NCBI GenBank assembly: GCA_963839515.1
Contig: CAWIVN010000018.1
Location: forward strand, 248,001-312,000
Direction: 5' to 3'
Length of the DNA: 64,000 bases
Origin: Fredericiella sp963839515
GTDB lineage: Bacteria; Chloroflexota; Anaerolineae; Caldilineales; Caldilineaceae
Part shown: piece by piece, positions 25,516 to 34,213 of the stretch
How the letters are laid out: each line of letters opens with the position of its first letter
How positions within the stretch are numbered: the stretch's first letter is position 1
Program-made: the position numbers and the translations under genes
Notes under the pieces: generated by a model
Told to the model about the DNA's origin: nothing
Seen by the model: the letters and a program-made list of their open reading frames with translations, nothing else
Database searches by the model: none

Positions 25516-26430
25516 CTAGGCAAACAGGGTGACGAGTTGGCGGGCCTGGCGCACGGCGGCGAGTGGATCACCCGTAGGGTCGAGATGAGCCCACATTTCG
25601 ACGGTGAGGGGCCCGTGGAAGTTGATCTGGTCGAGAGTCGCGAAGGCGGCGGCAAAGGGGACGTCCCCTTTGCCGAAGGGTACGCCGCGCACGACGCCCG
25701 GGGTGGCATCCTTGACGTGGACCGCTACGAGGCGGCCGCGTGCTTGCTCCAGGCCCACGACGGTATCCCCTCCCATGGCGACGAGGTTGGCCATGTCGGC
25801 GTAGACTTGGAGCCAGGGGGAGTCGACAGCGTCGACGAGTTCGAGCAGGCCGCTCATGGTGGCGGTGACGGGGACGTCGACATTTTCGAGGCCGAGCATG
25901 ATGGCGGCTTGGGCGGCCCAGGCGGCAGACTGCTGCAGACCCTCGACGAAGCGGGCAACGGTGCCTTCGTCGTGCGGCTCATAGAAGACGTCGTAGCCTT
26001 CGACCAGGATGATCTTGGCATTGAGGTCGGCGGCAAGATCGATGCCGCAGCGCATGATGTCGAGCGAGCGGCGACGGGTCGCAAGTGAGTGGCTGCCCAA
26101 CGGGTATTTGCGGTGCGCGCTGAGGCAGAGGGTAAGATTGCGCAAGCCGGCACTGCGTGCGGCCCGGCGCAGTTCGGCGCATTCAGCGGGAGACCAGCGC
26201 AGGCGGGCGAGGCGCTCGTCGCTTTCGTCCACGCAAATCTCTACGTAGTCATAGCCGGCCTCGGCCGCGGCGGCCATGCGCTGCGGCCACGACCAATCGG
26301 CGGGAAGGGCTTTTTCATACAGGCCGACGGGACGATGAAAGGGCGCCAGATTGTCACTGCAGGCAGCGGAAGACAGGTTGCTGCCCTCAGCGGGATCTGG
26401 GGGATCTGGGGGTTGAGTGGTTGACGACAT
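25516..26430 (-). CDS. L-ribulose-5-phosphate 3-epimerase (UlaE/SgbU-like)
   Basis: 304 aa. After a Pro-rich 30-residue start the sequence follows the UlaE pattern: VGLYEKALPADWSWPQRM, YDYVEICVDESDERLARLRW, LCLSAHRKYPLGSHS, IILVEGYDVFYE, IMLGLENVDVPV (metal Glu), YADMANLVAMGGD, VHVKDATPG, LTVEMWAHL (metal Glu). Expected reaction: L-xylulose-5-P to L-ribulose-5-P or the like. A 24-bp perfect palindrome (25651-25674) encodes the GKGDVPF segment, but that segment matches the family pattern, so it is probably native. It precedes the kinase in the operon. Confidence 0.85.
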   Translation of the reverse strand: MSSTTQPPDPPDPAEGSNLSSAACSDNLAPFHRPVGLYEKALPADWSWPQRMAAAAEAGYDYVEICVDESDERLARLRWSPAECAELRRAARSAGLRNLTLCLSAHRKYPLGSHSLATRRRSLDIMRCGIDLAADLNAKIILVEGYDVFYEPHDEGTVARFVEGLQQSAAWAAQAAIMLGLENVDVPVTATMSGLLELVDAVDSPWLQVYADMANLVAMGGDTVVGLEQARGRLVAVHVKDATPGVVRGVPFGKGDVPFAAAFATLDQINFHGPLTVEMWAHLDPTGDPLAAVRQARQLVTLFA

Positions 26431-26453
26431 AAGGGGTTGGCTCCAGTTGCGAC

Positions 26454-27848
26454 CTAAGCAAGCAGCAGGCCGGGGTGTTCGAGTGCGACCTGGATTGCAC
26501 TAAGAAACTGGGCAGCAGTGGCGCCGTCGAGCACGCGGTGGTCGGCAGTGAGTGTGAGCGTGGCCAGCGGCCTGGCGACAAACGTGCCACCAGGGGAGCT
26601 ATCCGGGGCGACGACCAGGCGCTGGGCAACGCGGCCGACGGCCAAGATGGCGGCCTGCGGCGGATTGACGATGGCCGTGAAGTGGTCGATGCCAAACATA
26701 CCCAGGTTGGACAGCGTAAAAGTGCCGGCCTGCAGATCGGGCAGGCGCAGGCGGTTGCTGCGGGCGCGCTCGCCCAGGTCGGCGAGTTGGCGGGCAATCG
26801 CGTGCAGGCCGAGACGGTCGGCGTGGCGGATGACGGGGACGACCAGGCCTTGATCGATGCTCGTGGCGATGCCGATATTTACGTCCGCCCACTCAGTGAT
26901 GTGGTTGCCCTCGAAGGATGCGTTGGCGCCCGGGTGGCAGAGGAGGGCATGCGCGCAGGCCTTGACGAAGATGGCGGTAAGCGTGACCTTGGGGGGCGGC
27001 ACGTCGCCGGCGTGATCTGCGGTGGTGCGCAGGTCGTCGAGGATCGCGAGAGCACGGGTCATGTCGGCGTCGACGGCGAGGGTGAACTGGGGGATGTCGC
27101 GGACGCTGGCGGTCATGCGTTCGGCCGTGGTGCGGCGGACGGCGGTGAGGGGGACGATGCGTGCGATGGCCGGTTGAGCGGGTGCCCCGATTGCAGGCGA
27201 TTCGACAGAGGCGGTTTGGGTGGCCGGTTGGGCCCCAAGTGTTTGCGCGGCGCGCTGGATGTCGCCGGATTGGATGCGGTTGTTGGGGCCGGTGCCGGCG
27301 ACTGTAACCAAGTCGACGCCGAGTTCGCGGGCAAGGCGGCGTGCGGCGGGGACGGCGGCGATTTTGCCGGGAGCGGCCGCGGGGGGAACGTCCCCGGGGT
27401 GTAGCTGTGCATGGTCGGCCAGGTGCGCCTCGACGTCGTTGCGAGTAATGCGACCGGCGGGCCCGGTGCCGGGAACACCTGCGAGGTCAAGGTTGTGGGC
27501 AGCAGCAACCCGCGCTGCGACTGGCGTGGCAGGCGGCGTGGGACTTCCTTGAGGTGGGACCTCCTGGAGGTGGGACTTCCTGGAGGTGGCACCTTCGGGC
27601 AGGGTTTCGCCGGGGCGGAGGATGTAGGCGATGGTTTGGCCGATAGGGATGATTTGGCCCGGGGCGGCGCTGATGCCGGCGAGTGTGCCGGCAATGGGGG
27701 ACTCGACGTCCATGGTGACTTTGTCGGTCTCGACTTCGAGGATGGGATCGCCCTTGGCGACGATAGCGCCTTCCTCCACGAGCCAACGGCCGACGGTGCC
27801 GGTCTCCTGGGCCATTTCGTATTTGGGCATGATTACCGCGGTTGGCAT
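26454..27848 (-). CDS. 2-oxo acid dehydrogenase E2 (dihydrolipoyl acyltransferase)
   Basis: 464 aa. Lipoyl domain (1-80) with EVETDKVTMDVESP carrying the lipoylated Lys, a Pro/Ser linker, two peripheral-subunit-binding domains (about 111-142 VAAAHNLDLAGVPGTGPAGRITRNDV and 163-200 ARRLARELGVDLVTVAGTGP), then the catalytic trimer domain (about 235-464) with the DHRVLDGATAAQFL active site. Two binding domains in a one-lipoyl E2 are unusual. The linkers carry repeat-derived DNA: three 16-bp tandem units at 27538-27593 and an AGCTACAC-CCCGGGGACG element near 27386-27410. It is 12 bp after E1. Acyl substrate pyruvate or acetoin; not decidable here. Confidence 0.88.
   Translation of the reverse strand: MPTAVIMPKYEMAQETGTVGRWLVEEGAIVAKGDPILEVETDKVTMDVESPIAGTLAGISAAPGQIIPIGQTIAYILRPGETLPEGATSRKSHLQEVPPQGSPTPPATPVAARVAAAHNLDLAGVPGTGPAGRITRNDVEAHLADHAQLHPGDVPPAAAPGKIAAVPAARRLARELGVDLVTVAGTGPNNRIQSGDIQRAAQTLGAQPATQTASVESPAIGAPAQPAIARIVPLTAVRRTTAERMTASVRDIPQFTLAVDADMTRALAILDDLRTTADHAGDVPPPKVTLTAIFVKACAHALLCHPGANASFEGNHITEWADVNIGIATSIDQGLVVPVIRHADRLGLHAIARQLADLGERARSNRLRLPDLQAGTFTLSNLGMFGIDHFTAIVNPPQAAILAVGRVAQRLVVAPDSSPGGTFVARPLATLTLTADHRVLDGATAAQFLSAIQVALEHPGLLLA
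27538..27593 (-). repeat. Three 16-bp palindromic units inside the E2 gene
   Basis: GTGGGACNTCCTNGAG is repeated at 27538-27553, 27554-27569 and 27570-27585, and a partial copy follows. Each contains a CTCCTGGAG-type dyad like intergenic copies near 53747. It encodes the SRKSHLQEVPPQGSP-like linker after the lipoyl domain, so it is carried in frame. Confidence 0.75.
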
Positions 27849-27860
27849 CGCAGGTTCTTT

Positions 27861-30044
27861 CTAAATCTGATAATTGGCCAGCTTGCGGGCGGCGGCGGCG
27901 ATGTCTTCGACCTGAGGAATGGCAGCGCGTTCCAGATTGCGATTGTAGGGTATGGGCACGTCGGCCCCGCCGAGGCGCACGATAGGAGCTTCCAGGTAGG
28001 CAAAGGCCTCGCTCTCGGCGATCATGGCGGCGATTTCACCGCCAAAGCCGCCGATCAGTGGGGCTTCGTGGACGACGAGCAGGCGGCCGGTCTTTTTGAC
28101 CGAGGCGATGATGGTGCCCGCGTCGTATGGCTTGAGCGTGCGCAGGTCGATCACTTCGAGTTCGATCGGTTGCTCGGGGGCGACGGGAGCAATGTCCCGG
28201 GGACCTGCCAGATCCCCGGGACGTGTAGCTACGGCGGTACGTGAAGGTGCGGCGAGTTGGGCGGCTGCTTCCAGGGCTCGGGGGACCATGATGGAGGTGG
28301 CGACGACGGTCACCTGCCTGCCCTGCTCCGAATCCTGTGCGACGCGACGGATGGCGGCGCGGGCGAGGGGAACGAGGTAGGGCTGCTCGGGGACGGGCCC
28401 CTTGGTCTTGTAGAGCAGCTTGTTCTCGACGAACATGATCGGGTTGTTGTCGGCGATGGCGGCGAGCAGGAGGCCCTTGGCGTCATAGGGGGTAGTGGGG
28501 GCGACGACCTTGAGGCCGGGCACATTGACAAACCAGGATTCGAGGCTTTCCGAGTGCTGGGCGGCAGCGCCGGTGCCGGCGCCGGCGGGCAGGCGCACGA
28601 CCATGGGGACGGTGGCCTTGCCGCCAAACATGTAGCGAATCTTGGCGCCCTGGAGCACGAGTTGTTCCATTCCGAGGGTGATGAAGTCCTGGAACTGCAT
28701 CTCGGCGATAGGGCGCAGCCCGGTGACGGCGGAACCGACGGCCGTGCCGACGATGCAGTTTTCCGAAATGGGCGTATCGCGCACGCGCTCGGGGCCAAAG
28801 CGATCAATCAAGCCTTGCGTCACGCCGAATGCGCCGCCGTAGACGCCGATGTCCTCGCCCAGCATATAGACATTGGGGTCGGCGGCCATTGCCTGGGACA
28901 TCGCCTCGCGCAGGGCCTCGGAGTAGGTCAGCTCGCGGTTGCCGGGGTCGGGGTTGATGGGCGTGTCAGGGCCGAGACGTTCGGCGGCCCAGGCGGGCAG
29001 GACGTGGTCGGGATCGGCAGCCAGGCGCGGGTCCACATAATAGACGTCGTCGGTGAGGTGGTCGACGGACGGTTCGGGACCGGCGTCGGCGAAGGCAATG
29101 GCGTCTGCAATCGTGCTCTCGGCCTGAGATTGGAGGCGGTCGAGGTCGGCGGACGTAACGGGCGGAATGCAGTCCTCGTTGGCCAGCAGCCAGGACTGGA
29201 AGTTGGCGATGGGGTCACGCAGTTTCCACTCGGCCACCTCTTCCTTGGTGCGGTAAAGCTGCTTGTCACTTTTGGAGTGGCCGAGATAGCGATAGGTGAG
29301 CATTTCGAGCAGCACTGGTCCTTGGCCGGAGCGGGCGTGTTCGACGGCGCGGACGGCGGCGCGGTAGACGGCGAGCAGATCCATGCCGTCGACGCGTTCG
29401 CCGGGAATGCCGTAGGCGACGGCGCGGTCGGCGATGGCGGGGGCGCTGTTGGCCTTTTGGACCGACATCGACATGCCGTACTGGTTGTTTTCGCAGACGA
29501 AGATCACGGGCAGCTTCCAGACGGCGGCCATATTGAGGCTTTCGTGGAAATTGCCCTCGTTGGAGGCGCCGTCGCCAAAGAAGCCCATAACGACACGACC
29601 GTTGGCGAGCAGCTGGTTGGTGAGGCCGGCGCCCACGGAAAGCGGAATGCCGCCGGCGACGACGCCGTTGGCGCCGAGGCTGCCGAGCGAGAGGTCGGCC
29701 ATGTGCATGGAGCCGCCGCGGCCGCGGCAGACGCCGGTCTCCTTGGCGAGCAGCTCGGCCATCATCAGGCGGATATCCTGGCCCTTGGCGATGGCGTGAC
29801 CGTGGCCGCGGTGGGTGGAGACGATGTTGTCGTCCGGGTTGAGGGCGGCGATGGCACCGACGGCAACGGCTTCCTGGCCGACGGCGAGGTGCATGGTGCC
29901 GTGGACCTTGCCAAGCGAGAATTGGTGAAAGGCGGACTCCTCGAAAGTGCGGATGAGGAGCATTTGCTCGAGCAGATGCAGGAGTTGGGGGCGGTCGAGC
30001 ATGAGCGCCGGGTCATGTTGGGCGGGGAGGGTGAGCAGCGACAT
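27861..30044 (-). CDS. Fused E1 alpha-beta 2-oxo acid (pyruvate/acetoin) dehydrogenase
   Basis: 727 aa from ATG 30044 behind GAAGGA; the frame is open upstream but without a site. The alpha half (about 1-340) has HRGHGHAIAKGQDI, GRGGSMHMAD and the thiamine-PP motif GDGASNEGNFHESLNMAAVWKLPVIFVCENN; the beta half (about 395-727) has MLGEDIGVYGG, QFQDFI, MVVRLPAGAGTGAAAQHSES and the C-terminal transketolase domain. These are normally two subunits; here one polypeptide. A 20-residue insert (TRPGDLAGPRDIAP) in the C-terminal domain is encoded by a palindromic repeat (28194-28222). First gene of the operon with E2, epimerase and kinase; no E3 in the window. Confidence 0.88.
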   Translation of the reverse strand: MSLLTLPAQHDPALMLDRPQLLHLLEQMLLIRTFEESAFHQFSLGKVHGTMHLAVGQEAVAVGAIAALNPDDNIVSTHRGHGHAIAKGQDIRLMMAELLAKETGVCRGRGGSMHMADLSLGSLGANGVVAGGIPLSVGAGLTNQLLANGRVVMGFFGDGASNEGNFHESLNMAAVWKLPVIFVCENNQYGMSMSVQKANSAPAIADRAVAYGIPGERVDGMDLLAVYRAAVRAVEHARSGQGPVLLEMLTYRYLGHSKSDKQLYRTKEEVAEWKLRDPIANFQSWLLANEDCIPPVTSADLDRLQSQAESTIADAIAFADAGPEPSVDHLTDDVYYVDPRLAADPDHVLPAWAAERLGPDTPINPDPGNRELTYSEALREAMSQAMAADPNVYMLGEDIGVYGGAFGVTQGLIDRFGPERVRDTPISENCIVGTAVGSAVTGLRPIAEMQFQDFITLGMEQLVLQGAKIRYMFGGKATVPMVVRLPAGAGTGAAAQHSESLESWFVNVPGLKVVAPTTPYDAKGLLLAAIADNNPIMFVENKLLYKTKGPVPEQPYLVPLARAAIRRVAQDSEQGRQVTVVATSIMVPRALEAAAQLAAPSRTAVATRPGDLAGPRDIAPVAPEQPIELEVIDLRTLKPYDAGTIIASVKKTGRLLVVHEAPLIGGFGGEIAAMIAESEAFAYLEAPIVRLGGADVPIPYNRNLERAAIPQVEDIAAAARKLANYQI
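28194..28222 (-). repeat. Palindromic element inside the E1 gene
   Basis: GTCCCGGGGA, 9-base spacer, perfect complement, flanked by AGCTACAC as in the E2 linker element (about 27386-27410). The GTCCCNGGGGAC core also occurs at intergenic hairpins 50505 and 54418. In frame, encoding a Pro/Gly/Asp-rich insert. Confidence 0.7.
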
Positions 30045-30083
30045 GAGCAGTCCTTCGTTACGTGCGGTGAAACCTGAAGGCCG

Positions 30084-30117
30084 TGCACAAACGTGAATAG
30101 GTTGTAGCTTTTGTGCA
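30084..30117 (-). promoter_or_regulatory. Inverted repeat upstream of E1 operon
   Basis: TGCACAAA and TTTGTGCA separated by 18 bp, 40 bp before the E1 start. A possible operator; no regulator gene is adjacent. Confidence 0.4.
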
Positions 30118-30307
30118 GAAGGTAGGATATGCGGGGTGGAGGTGTTTGTCAAGGATGACCCACATCGACCTACCGCGCTTTGCATTATCGCGGGTGTCCT
30201 GCAAATTTGTGGTTTTGTTCTGCCGCCGTTTATGTTACCCTCTGCGGCAAGCGGGGCTTGCCCGCGTCTGGCTGCTCGTGGGTTGTGGGTAAAGGAAGCT
30301 GCCAATT

Positions 30308-30763
30308 ATGCCTCTTCGTGGTGCTCAAATCATGCAATTTCAGGAGGCGCTGCTCAGCGCCTATGACGGGCCGGCGCTGGCACAGATGGTGCGGATCCGG
30401 CTGGACGAGGATTTGCCGGCGATTGCAGGGGGGACCAACCTGCGCGAGGTTGTGTTCAACCTGATCCTCTGGGCGGAACGAACGGGACGAAGCGAGGAAC
30501 TGGTCGTGGGCGCCTCGGCGAGCAATCCGCAGAACGCACTGCTAAAGGAGTTTACGGCCCAGTACCTGGGGGGCGCGGCGGCTCAAGAACGGGCCGGTGG
30601 CGATGCAGGCGCGGGGAGTACCACCGGCCGCACAACGAACCGTCCGAGCCAGACGATCGACACCCAGGGCGGCGCCTTTATTGGCGGTAACGTGTCCACA
30701 GGCGGCGGCGCTTTTGTCGGGCGCGACCAAATTGTGGGCGGCGATCAGGAAAGTGACCAGTAG
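30308..30763 (+). CDS. EAD1-like adaptor with GGAF(I/V)GRD repeats
   Basis: 151 aa; AAAGGA 11 nt before ATG. Residues 9-90 (MQFQEALLSAYDGPALAQMV, LPAIAGGTNLREVVFNLILWAERTGR) resemble effector-associated domain 1, a helical adaptor found with NTPase-based conflict systems of multicellular bacteria. A Gly/Thr-rich linker leads to two short beta-like repeats TQGGAFIGGNVSTGGGAFVGRDQIV. The same repeat begins the membrane protein at 32054-33817, so the two may share a partner or stack together. No enzymatic domain. The EAD assignment is by pattern and needs a profile search. Confidence 0.6.
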   Translation: MPLRGAQIMQFQEALLSAYDGPALAQMVRIRLDEDLPAIAGGTNLREVVFNLILWAERTGRSEELVVGASASNPQNALLKEFTAQYLGGAAAQERAGGDAGAGSTTGRTTNRPSQTIDTQGGAFIGGNVSTGGGAFVGRDQIVGGDQESDQ

Positions 30764-30770
30764 AAAACAG

Positions 30771-32042
30771 CTACTGGGTGACGGTAAAGTGAAACGCCCA
30801 CTCTGCCCCGTAGTTGCCATCGGCATCGTAGGCGGTCATCACGGCATAGTAGGGATGATCAAACTGCAGCGACTGGCCACCGGCGATGCCGAACTCCTCG
30901 TCGGAATCGGGCCAGGCGTAGCCGGTGTCGGCAAAACGCCAGACATGGTCGCAATAGGGCTGCCCAGAGTTGTTGCCGAAGACACAGTAGGGTGCGCCAC
31001 TTTCCCGGTGGGCGTAGACTGTGTCTCCCGTGTCCTCATCTTGCACCTCAAAGGCTACGCTGCTTACACCGGGACCGTTCTCGACGCCATTTAGCAACGC
31101 CAAGCCAAAAGCCATGCCGTCACGGAACGAAGGTTCGCCCTGCGCCGAAGCCAAGAGGTTCATCTGCACGCGCGCCTCCGCATCCTCGAAGGTCAGGGTG
31201 CCGGCGTGGAAGTCCAGCGAAGGCTTGACGTAGACCGCAGCGGCGGGGATGCCGCGCGGAATGAGACGCATGTTGAACTGCCAGCGGTCGTTGCTGCCCT
31301 GGTCATAGTTGACGTAGATGGTGACATTGTAGAGCACGCCGGGATCTATGGGGATGTCCGAGGCCGCGCGTGCGCTGCTGCCCGCGGCGGGCCAGTAGAA
31401 GTTGGTGTCCTTGAAGGTCCAGACGACATCGCAGTCGTCGCCGCTGTTGCCCCAGAGGCAATAGGGGGCATTGTTCTCCGTCTGCCGGTAGACGTCATTG
31501 CCCTGGTCGTCCTGGATCTGGAATTCGACGCTGCTTACGGTGTCGCCGTTTTCGGCGGCACGGGCGGCCGGATCGACCTTGATGACGAGATAGTCACGGA
31601 ACAGGTTGAAGCCATCGACGCTTACGCTCACATCCTTGGGCACAAAGACCGTATTGCCGTCGGGTCCTGTCTGATCAAGCGCCGGCGTGTAGCCGGGGAC
31701 GCGTGCCTGACGGGCAGGTGTTTCCGTAGGCAGGTTCTGCCATTTGCAGCCGCCCACGCGCTTAGCGTTCAGCCAGCCTGAGATGCTGCCGGCGTTCAGG
31801 TGCAGCCACTCAGCGCCGCCACCTTTATAACGGCCGATGGCCGTAACCTTCTGATTTTTGGCGAGGCTGCCGACGCTGCCGGCCGAGGCACTGGGGAAGT
31901 CGCGCAGCGTTGACCCTTGGTTGACCGTACAAGAGACACCTTGTGCCAGCGCCACGCGCACGGGCAGCGCACCGGCCAGTGCACCGAGCAGCGCCAGCAT
32001 GGCGACGACACAAAACAGACCAGCCCGTGTGCAGCGACTCAT
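30771..32042 (-). CDS. Secreted SH3b-like domain protein
   Basis: 423 aa from ATG 32042 behind AAGGAG. Signal peptide (LFCVVAMLALLGALAGALPVRVALA), an SH3b-like domain (VSCTVNQGSTLRDFPSASAGSVGSLAKNQKVTAIG, WLHLNAGSISGWLNA), then two similar ~130-residue beta domains, each with VSSVEFQIQDDQGNDVY or VSSVAFEVQDEDTGDTVY and a Cys pair (APYCLWGNSGDDCDVVWTF; APYCVFGNNSGQPYCDHVW). Function unknown; extracellular binding is likely. Its start lies 11 bp from the end of the membrane TPR-like gene, so they are cotranscribed. Confidence 0.75.
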   Translation of the reverse strand: MSRCTRAGLFCVVAMLALLGALAGALPVRVALAQGVSCTVNQGSTLRDFPSASAGSVGSLAKNQKVTAIGRYKGGGAEWLHLNAGSISGWLNAKRVGGCKWQNLPTETPARQARVPGYTPALDQTGPDGNTVFVPKDVSVSVDGFNLFRDYLVIKVDPAARAAENGDTVSSVEFQIQDDQGNDVYRQTENNAPYCLWGNSGDDCDVVWTFKDTNFYWPAAGSSARAASDIPIDPGVLYNVTIYVNYDQGSNDRWQFNMRLIPRGIPAAAVYVKPSLDFHAGTLTFEDAEARVQMNLLASAQGEPSFRDGMAFGLALLNGVENGPGVSSVAFEVQDEDTGDTVYAHRESGAPYCVFGNNSGQPYCDHVWRFADTGYAWPDSDEEFGIAGGQSLQFDHPYYAVMTAYDADGNYGAEWAFHFTVTQ

Positions 32043-32053
32043 GTCAACTCTCC

Positions 32054-33817
32054 TTATTGCAGATCTACCAAAGTGTCGTCCACTGCCTGCTTCTCGATTT
32101 GGCAAAAACAGCGCATTCTTTGCTGCAAACTGACATAGCCGTCCCGGTCAGGACGCTCGCCGAGATCAATGCATTGCGCCAGATTTGCGGATGCCTGTTG
32201 GTAAAGCTCTGTCGCGCCACCGGTATCGTCCAGGTAATCAAGATCAAGGGCAGCGCGCGCCTTTTGCGCCAGGCCGAGGCCATGCAGCGCATACGACTGC
32301 ACACTGTAACGCTGCATCTGCTTGAAGCGGCCTGCCACCTGCTGATAGCCGGCGATGGCGGTGTCGAGGTCACTCTCGGCCTTCTCAAGCAGGGCTTTCC
32401 TGTCGACATCGGCCAGGTCCGGCGCAGCCAGCCCGTAGATGGCGCTTTCGCCGTCCAGGCGCCGCGCGTTGGCGGACATGACCGCCGCCACGGCCTTGAT
32501 GTGCTGCATTTCGGCATTTTTCTGCTGTGGGTCCTGCTGCTGCAGCCACTGCTCGGCATCATGGTACAGGTTTTGTGCAGTCTGCAGGGCAGCAAATACA
32601 CCCGCCAGATCGGTGGGAATTTCGCCGGCATTGCGGGCGCCGGCATCAGTTTGGCCGCCGGAGAAGGCGTCGGTGCACTGCGCCAACCCCGGGATTTGTG
32701 CCTGCTGGGGCGCAAAGAAGCCTTGCGCGGCCAGAAAATGGTAGTTACCCAGCCCGATGGTTGCCATTGCCGCCATGGGATCAATCAGAGGCGACTGGGG
32801 GTCGCGCACGGCCGTAAAGGCGCGCTTCGCTTCGGCCAGGTCGGGTACCTGCAACGCCGTCGAGCCCATGTAGTAGTAGAGGATCGACGCCAGCTGCGGA
32901 TTGTTCCAGGCTTGGATGCGCGGCTCGGCCGACTGCAGCGTAGCCAGCGCGGCGTCGGGGACATTGGCGCTGACCTGGGTCAAGGCCGTGAGCAGCCAGA
33001 CGAAGGCCTCGGCGCGCTGGCCGAGATCTGATTTATATTGCAGATGTTCCAAGGCTGTATCCACATCATCGGCGTACTCGATCTTAATTGGTGCGCCAAA
33101 CGGGTGATGGCCGCTGTCCAAGTCAGGCAGTTCGCTGACTCGATCGCTGCGATAGTAGAAGGAGGGGTAGAACTCCGTGTCCTGCGGAGTGCCGCCGAGC
33201 TTGCCATAAATGATGAGCCTGGCGCCCAGCCGCTTCTGCCAGAATTCGGCATCTGCTTGCGTCTTGATGGACGCGATGGGGGGCTTGATTTCGGGCGTGG
33301 CTTGCAGGTTGTTGGCCCAAACCACGGCTGACTGGAAGCTGTCTGCGACCTGGTCGGTTCCCAACGCGTCGTGCAGGCGTCCGGCCATCCAGCTGCTCAC
33401 CCCATCGCTTAATTCCTTGAGTTTGCCCGGATCGCCCTGGGCGGCACTGACATCAAACGGCGCCACTACAATGTTAAAGCGGTCGGCCGGCATTTGGACC
33501 TGCGGCACCGAATAGGGGTCCACGATCGGCCTGATCTGCGAGGCAAAGATCCAGCCTTGATTCACCGCCACGACGAGCATGGAGATGCCGATTACCAGGG
33601 TGAGAGCGAGGGGGATGCCGATCTTGACGATAAGGTCCCGGCCGATGAAGGCGCCGCCGCGGGTATCGACATTGCCGGCCACGTAGGCGCCGCCGCCGGT
33701 ATTGATAGCGGTGTTGGCTGCGGTGTTGGCTGCGGTATTCGCTGTGGCATTCGCTGCGGTGTTGTCTACTGAGGAGGGCGTGGGATCAGTCTTCGCTTGC
33801 GGCTCATCTATTGTCAT
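32054..33817 (-). CDS. Membrane protein with GGAFIGRD motif and TPR-like region
   Basis: 587 aa. Cytoplasmic N-terminus: acidic start, TAAN repeats from a 12-bp DNA repeat (33700-33760), then NTGGGAYVAGNVDTRGGAFIGRDLIV, the motif of the EAD1 adaptor 30308-30763. One membrane helix follows (IGIPLALTLVIGISMLVVAV, about 68-88), then an alpha/beta domain (FNIVVAPFDVSAAQ, ARLIIYGKLGG) reminiscent of periplasmic regulatory domains that precede TPRs, and about 300 residues of helical TPR-like repeats (YYYMGSTALQVPDLAEAKRAF). No clear ribosome site. A membrane-anchored scaffold linked to the neighbouring sensor genes is my inference. Confidence 0.6.
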   Translation of the reverse strand: MTIDEPQAKTDPTPSSVDNTAANATANTAANTAANTAINTGGGAYVAGNVDTRGGAFIGRDLIVKIGIPLALTLVIGISMLVVAVNQGWIFASQIRPIVDPYSVPQVQMPADRFNIVVAPFDVSAAQGDPGKLKELSDGVSSWMAGRLHDALGTDQVADSFQSAVVWANNLQATPEIKPPIASIKTQADAEFWQKRLGARLIIYGKLGGTPQDTEFYPSFYYRSDRVSELPDLDSGHHPFGAPIKIEYADDVDTALEHLQYKSDLGQRAEAFVWLLTALTQVSANVPDAALATLQSAEPRIQAWNNPQLASILYYYMGSTALQVPDLAEAKRAFTAVRDPQSPLIDPMAAMATIGLGNYHFLAAQGFFAPQQAQIPGLAQCTDAFSGGQTDAGARNAGEIPTDLAGVFAALQTAQNLYHDAEQWLQQQDPQQKNAEMQHIKAVAAVMSANARRLDGESAIYGLAAPDLADVDRKALLEKAESDLDTAIAGYQQVAGRFKQMQRYSVQSYALHGLGLAQKARAALDLDYLDDTGGATELYQQASANLAQCIDLGERPDRDGYVSLQQRMRCFCQIEKQAVDDTLVDLQ

Positions 33818-34213
33818 CGTTCAACTGCTGACGGGCTGAGAACACGATCACGGCCAGTTCATCACGGGATGAATTCCTGGAGGGCGGACATGCGCAAACT
33901 ATAGGCTGCTTTGATCTTGCTGTCAACATTGTGAAAAGTTACACAGTTATGATCCGGCGACCTGCCACATGTCCCAGTTGGACTTAGCGAGGATGGTGAA
34001 GGGGCAGGCGAGCCCTTTTTTGAGCAAACATAAGATGAGAGCGATGCTCCGCCCGGCAGCCACGAGGGACGGGCTGCTGGGTGGGGAAATGGCCAGTGGC
34101 GAGCTAGCCGGCCGTTGACAGATTAAAGCAATCTTTGCCGGTTGATCGGAAGCCGATTTGCGATATAATCTCCGATACAAAACCGATAGGACGCTGGTGA
34201 AAGGGGGCTGCGC
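33818..34213. other. Intergenic region between divergent genes
   Basis: Only the STAND-type promoter element at 34121-34190 is recognisable; the rest shows no ORF or repeat. Confidence 0.5.
34121..34190 (+). promoter_or_regulatory. Conserved STAND promoter element, copy 1
   Basis: A ~69-bp block from GATTAAAGCA to CCGATAG contains GAAGCCG, TTTGCGATATAAT (-10 at 34164-34169) and twin CCGATA repeats 11 bp apart (CCGATACAAAACCGATAG). Near-identical blocks lie at 41980-42049 and 47416-47483. The XRE domain of the STAND protein itself could bind it. Confidence 0.75.

Noticed and set aside
25651..25674. 24-bp perfect palindrome in the epimerase gene as another inserted element
   Set aside because: The encoded GKGDVPF fits the family pattern for that loop, so it is probably native sequence.
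28257..30077. 606-codon plus-strand frame opposite the E1 gene
   Set aside because: Antisense shadow; the minus strand encodes all E1 motifs.
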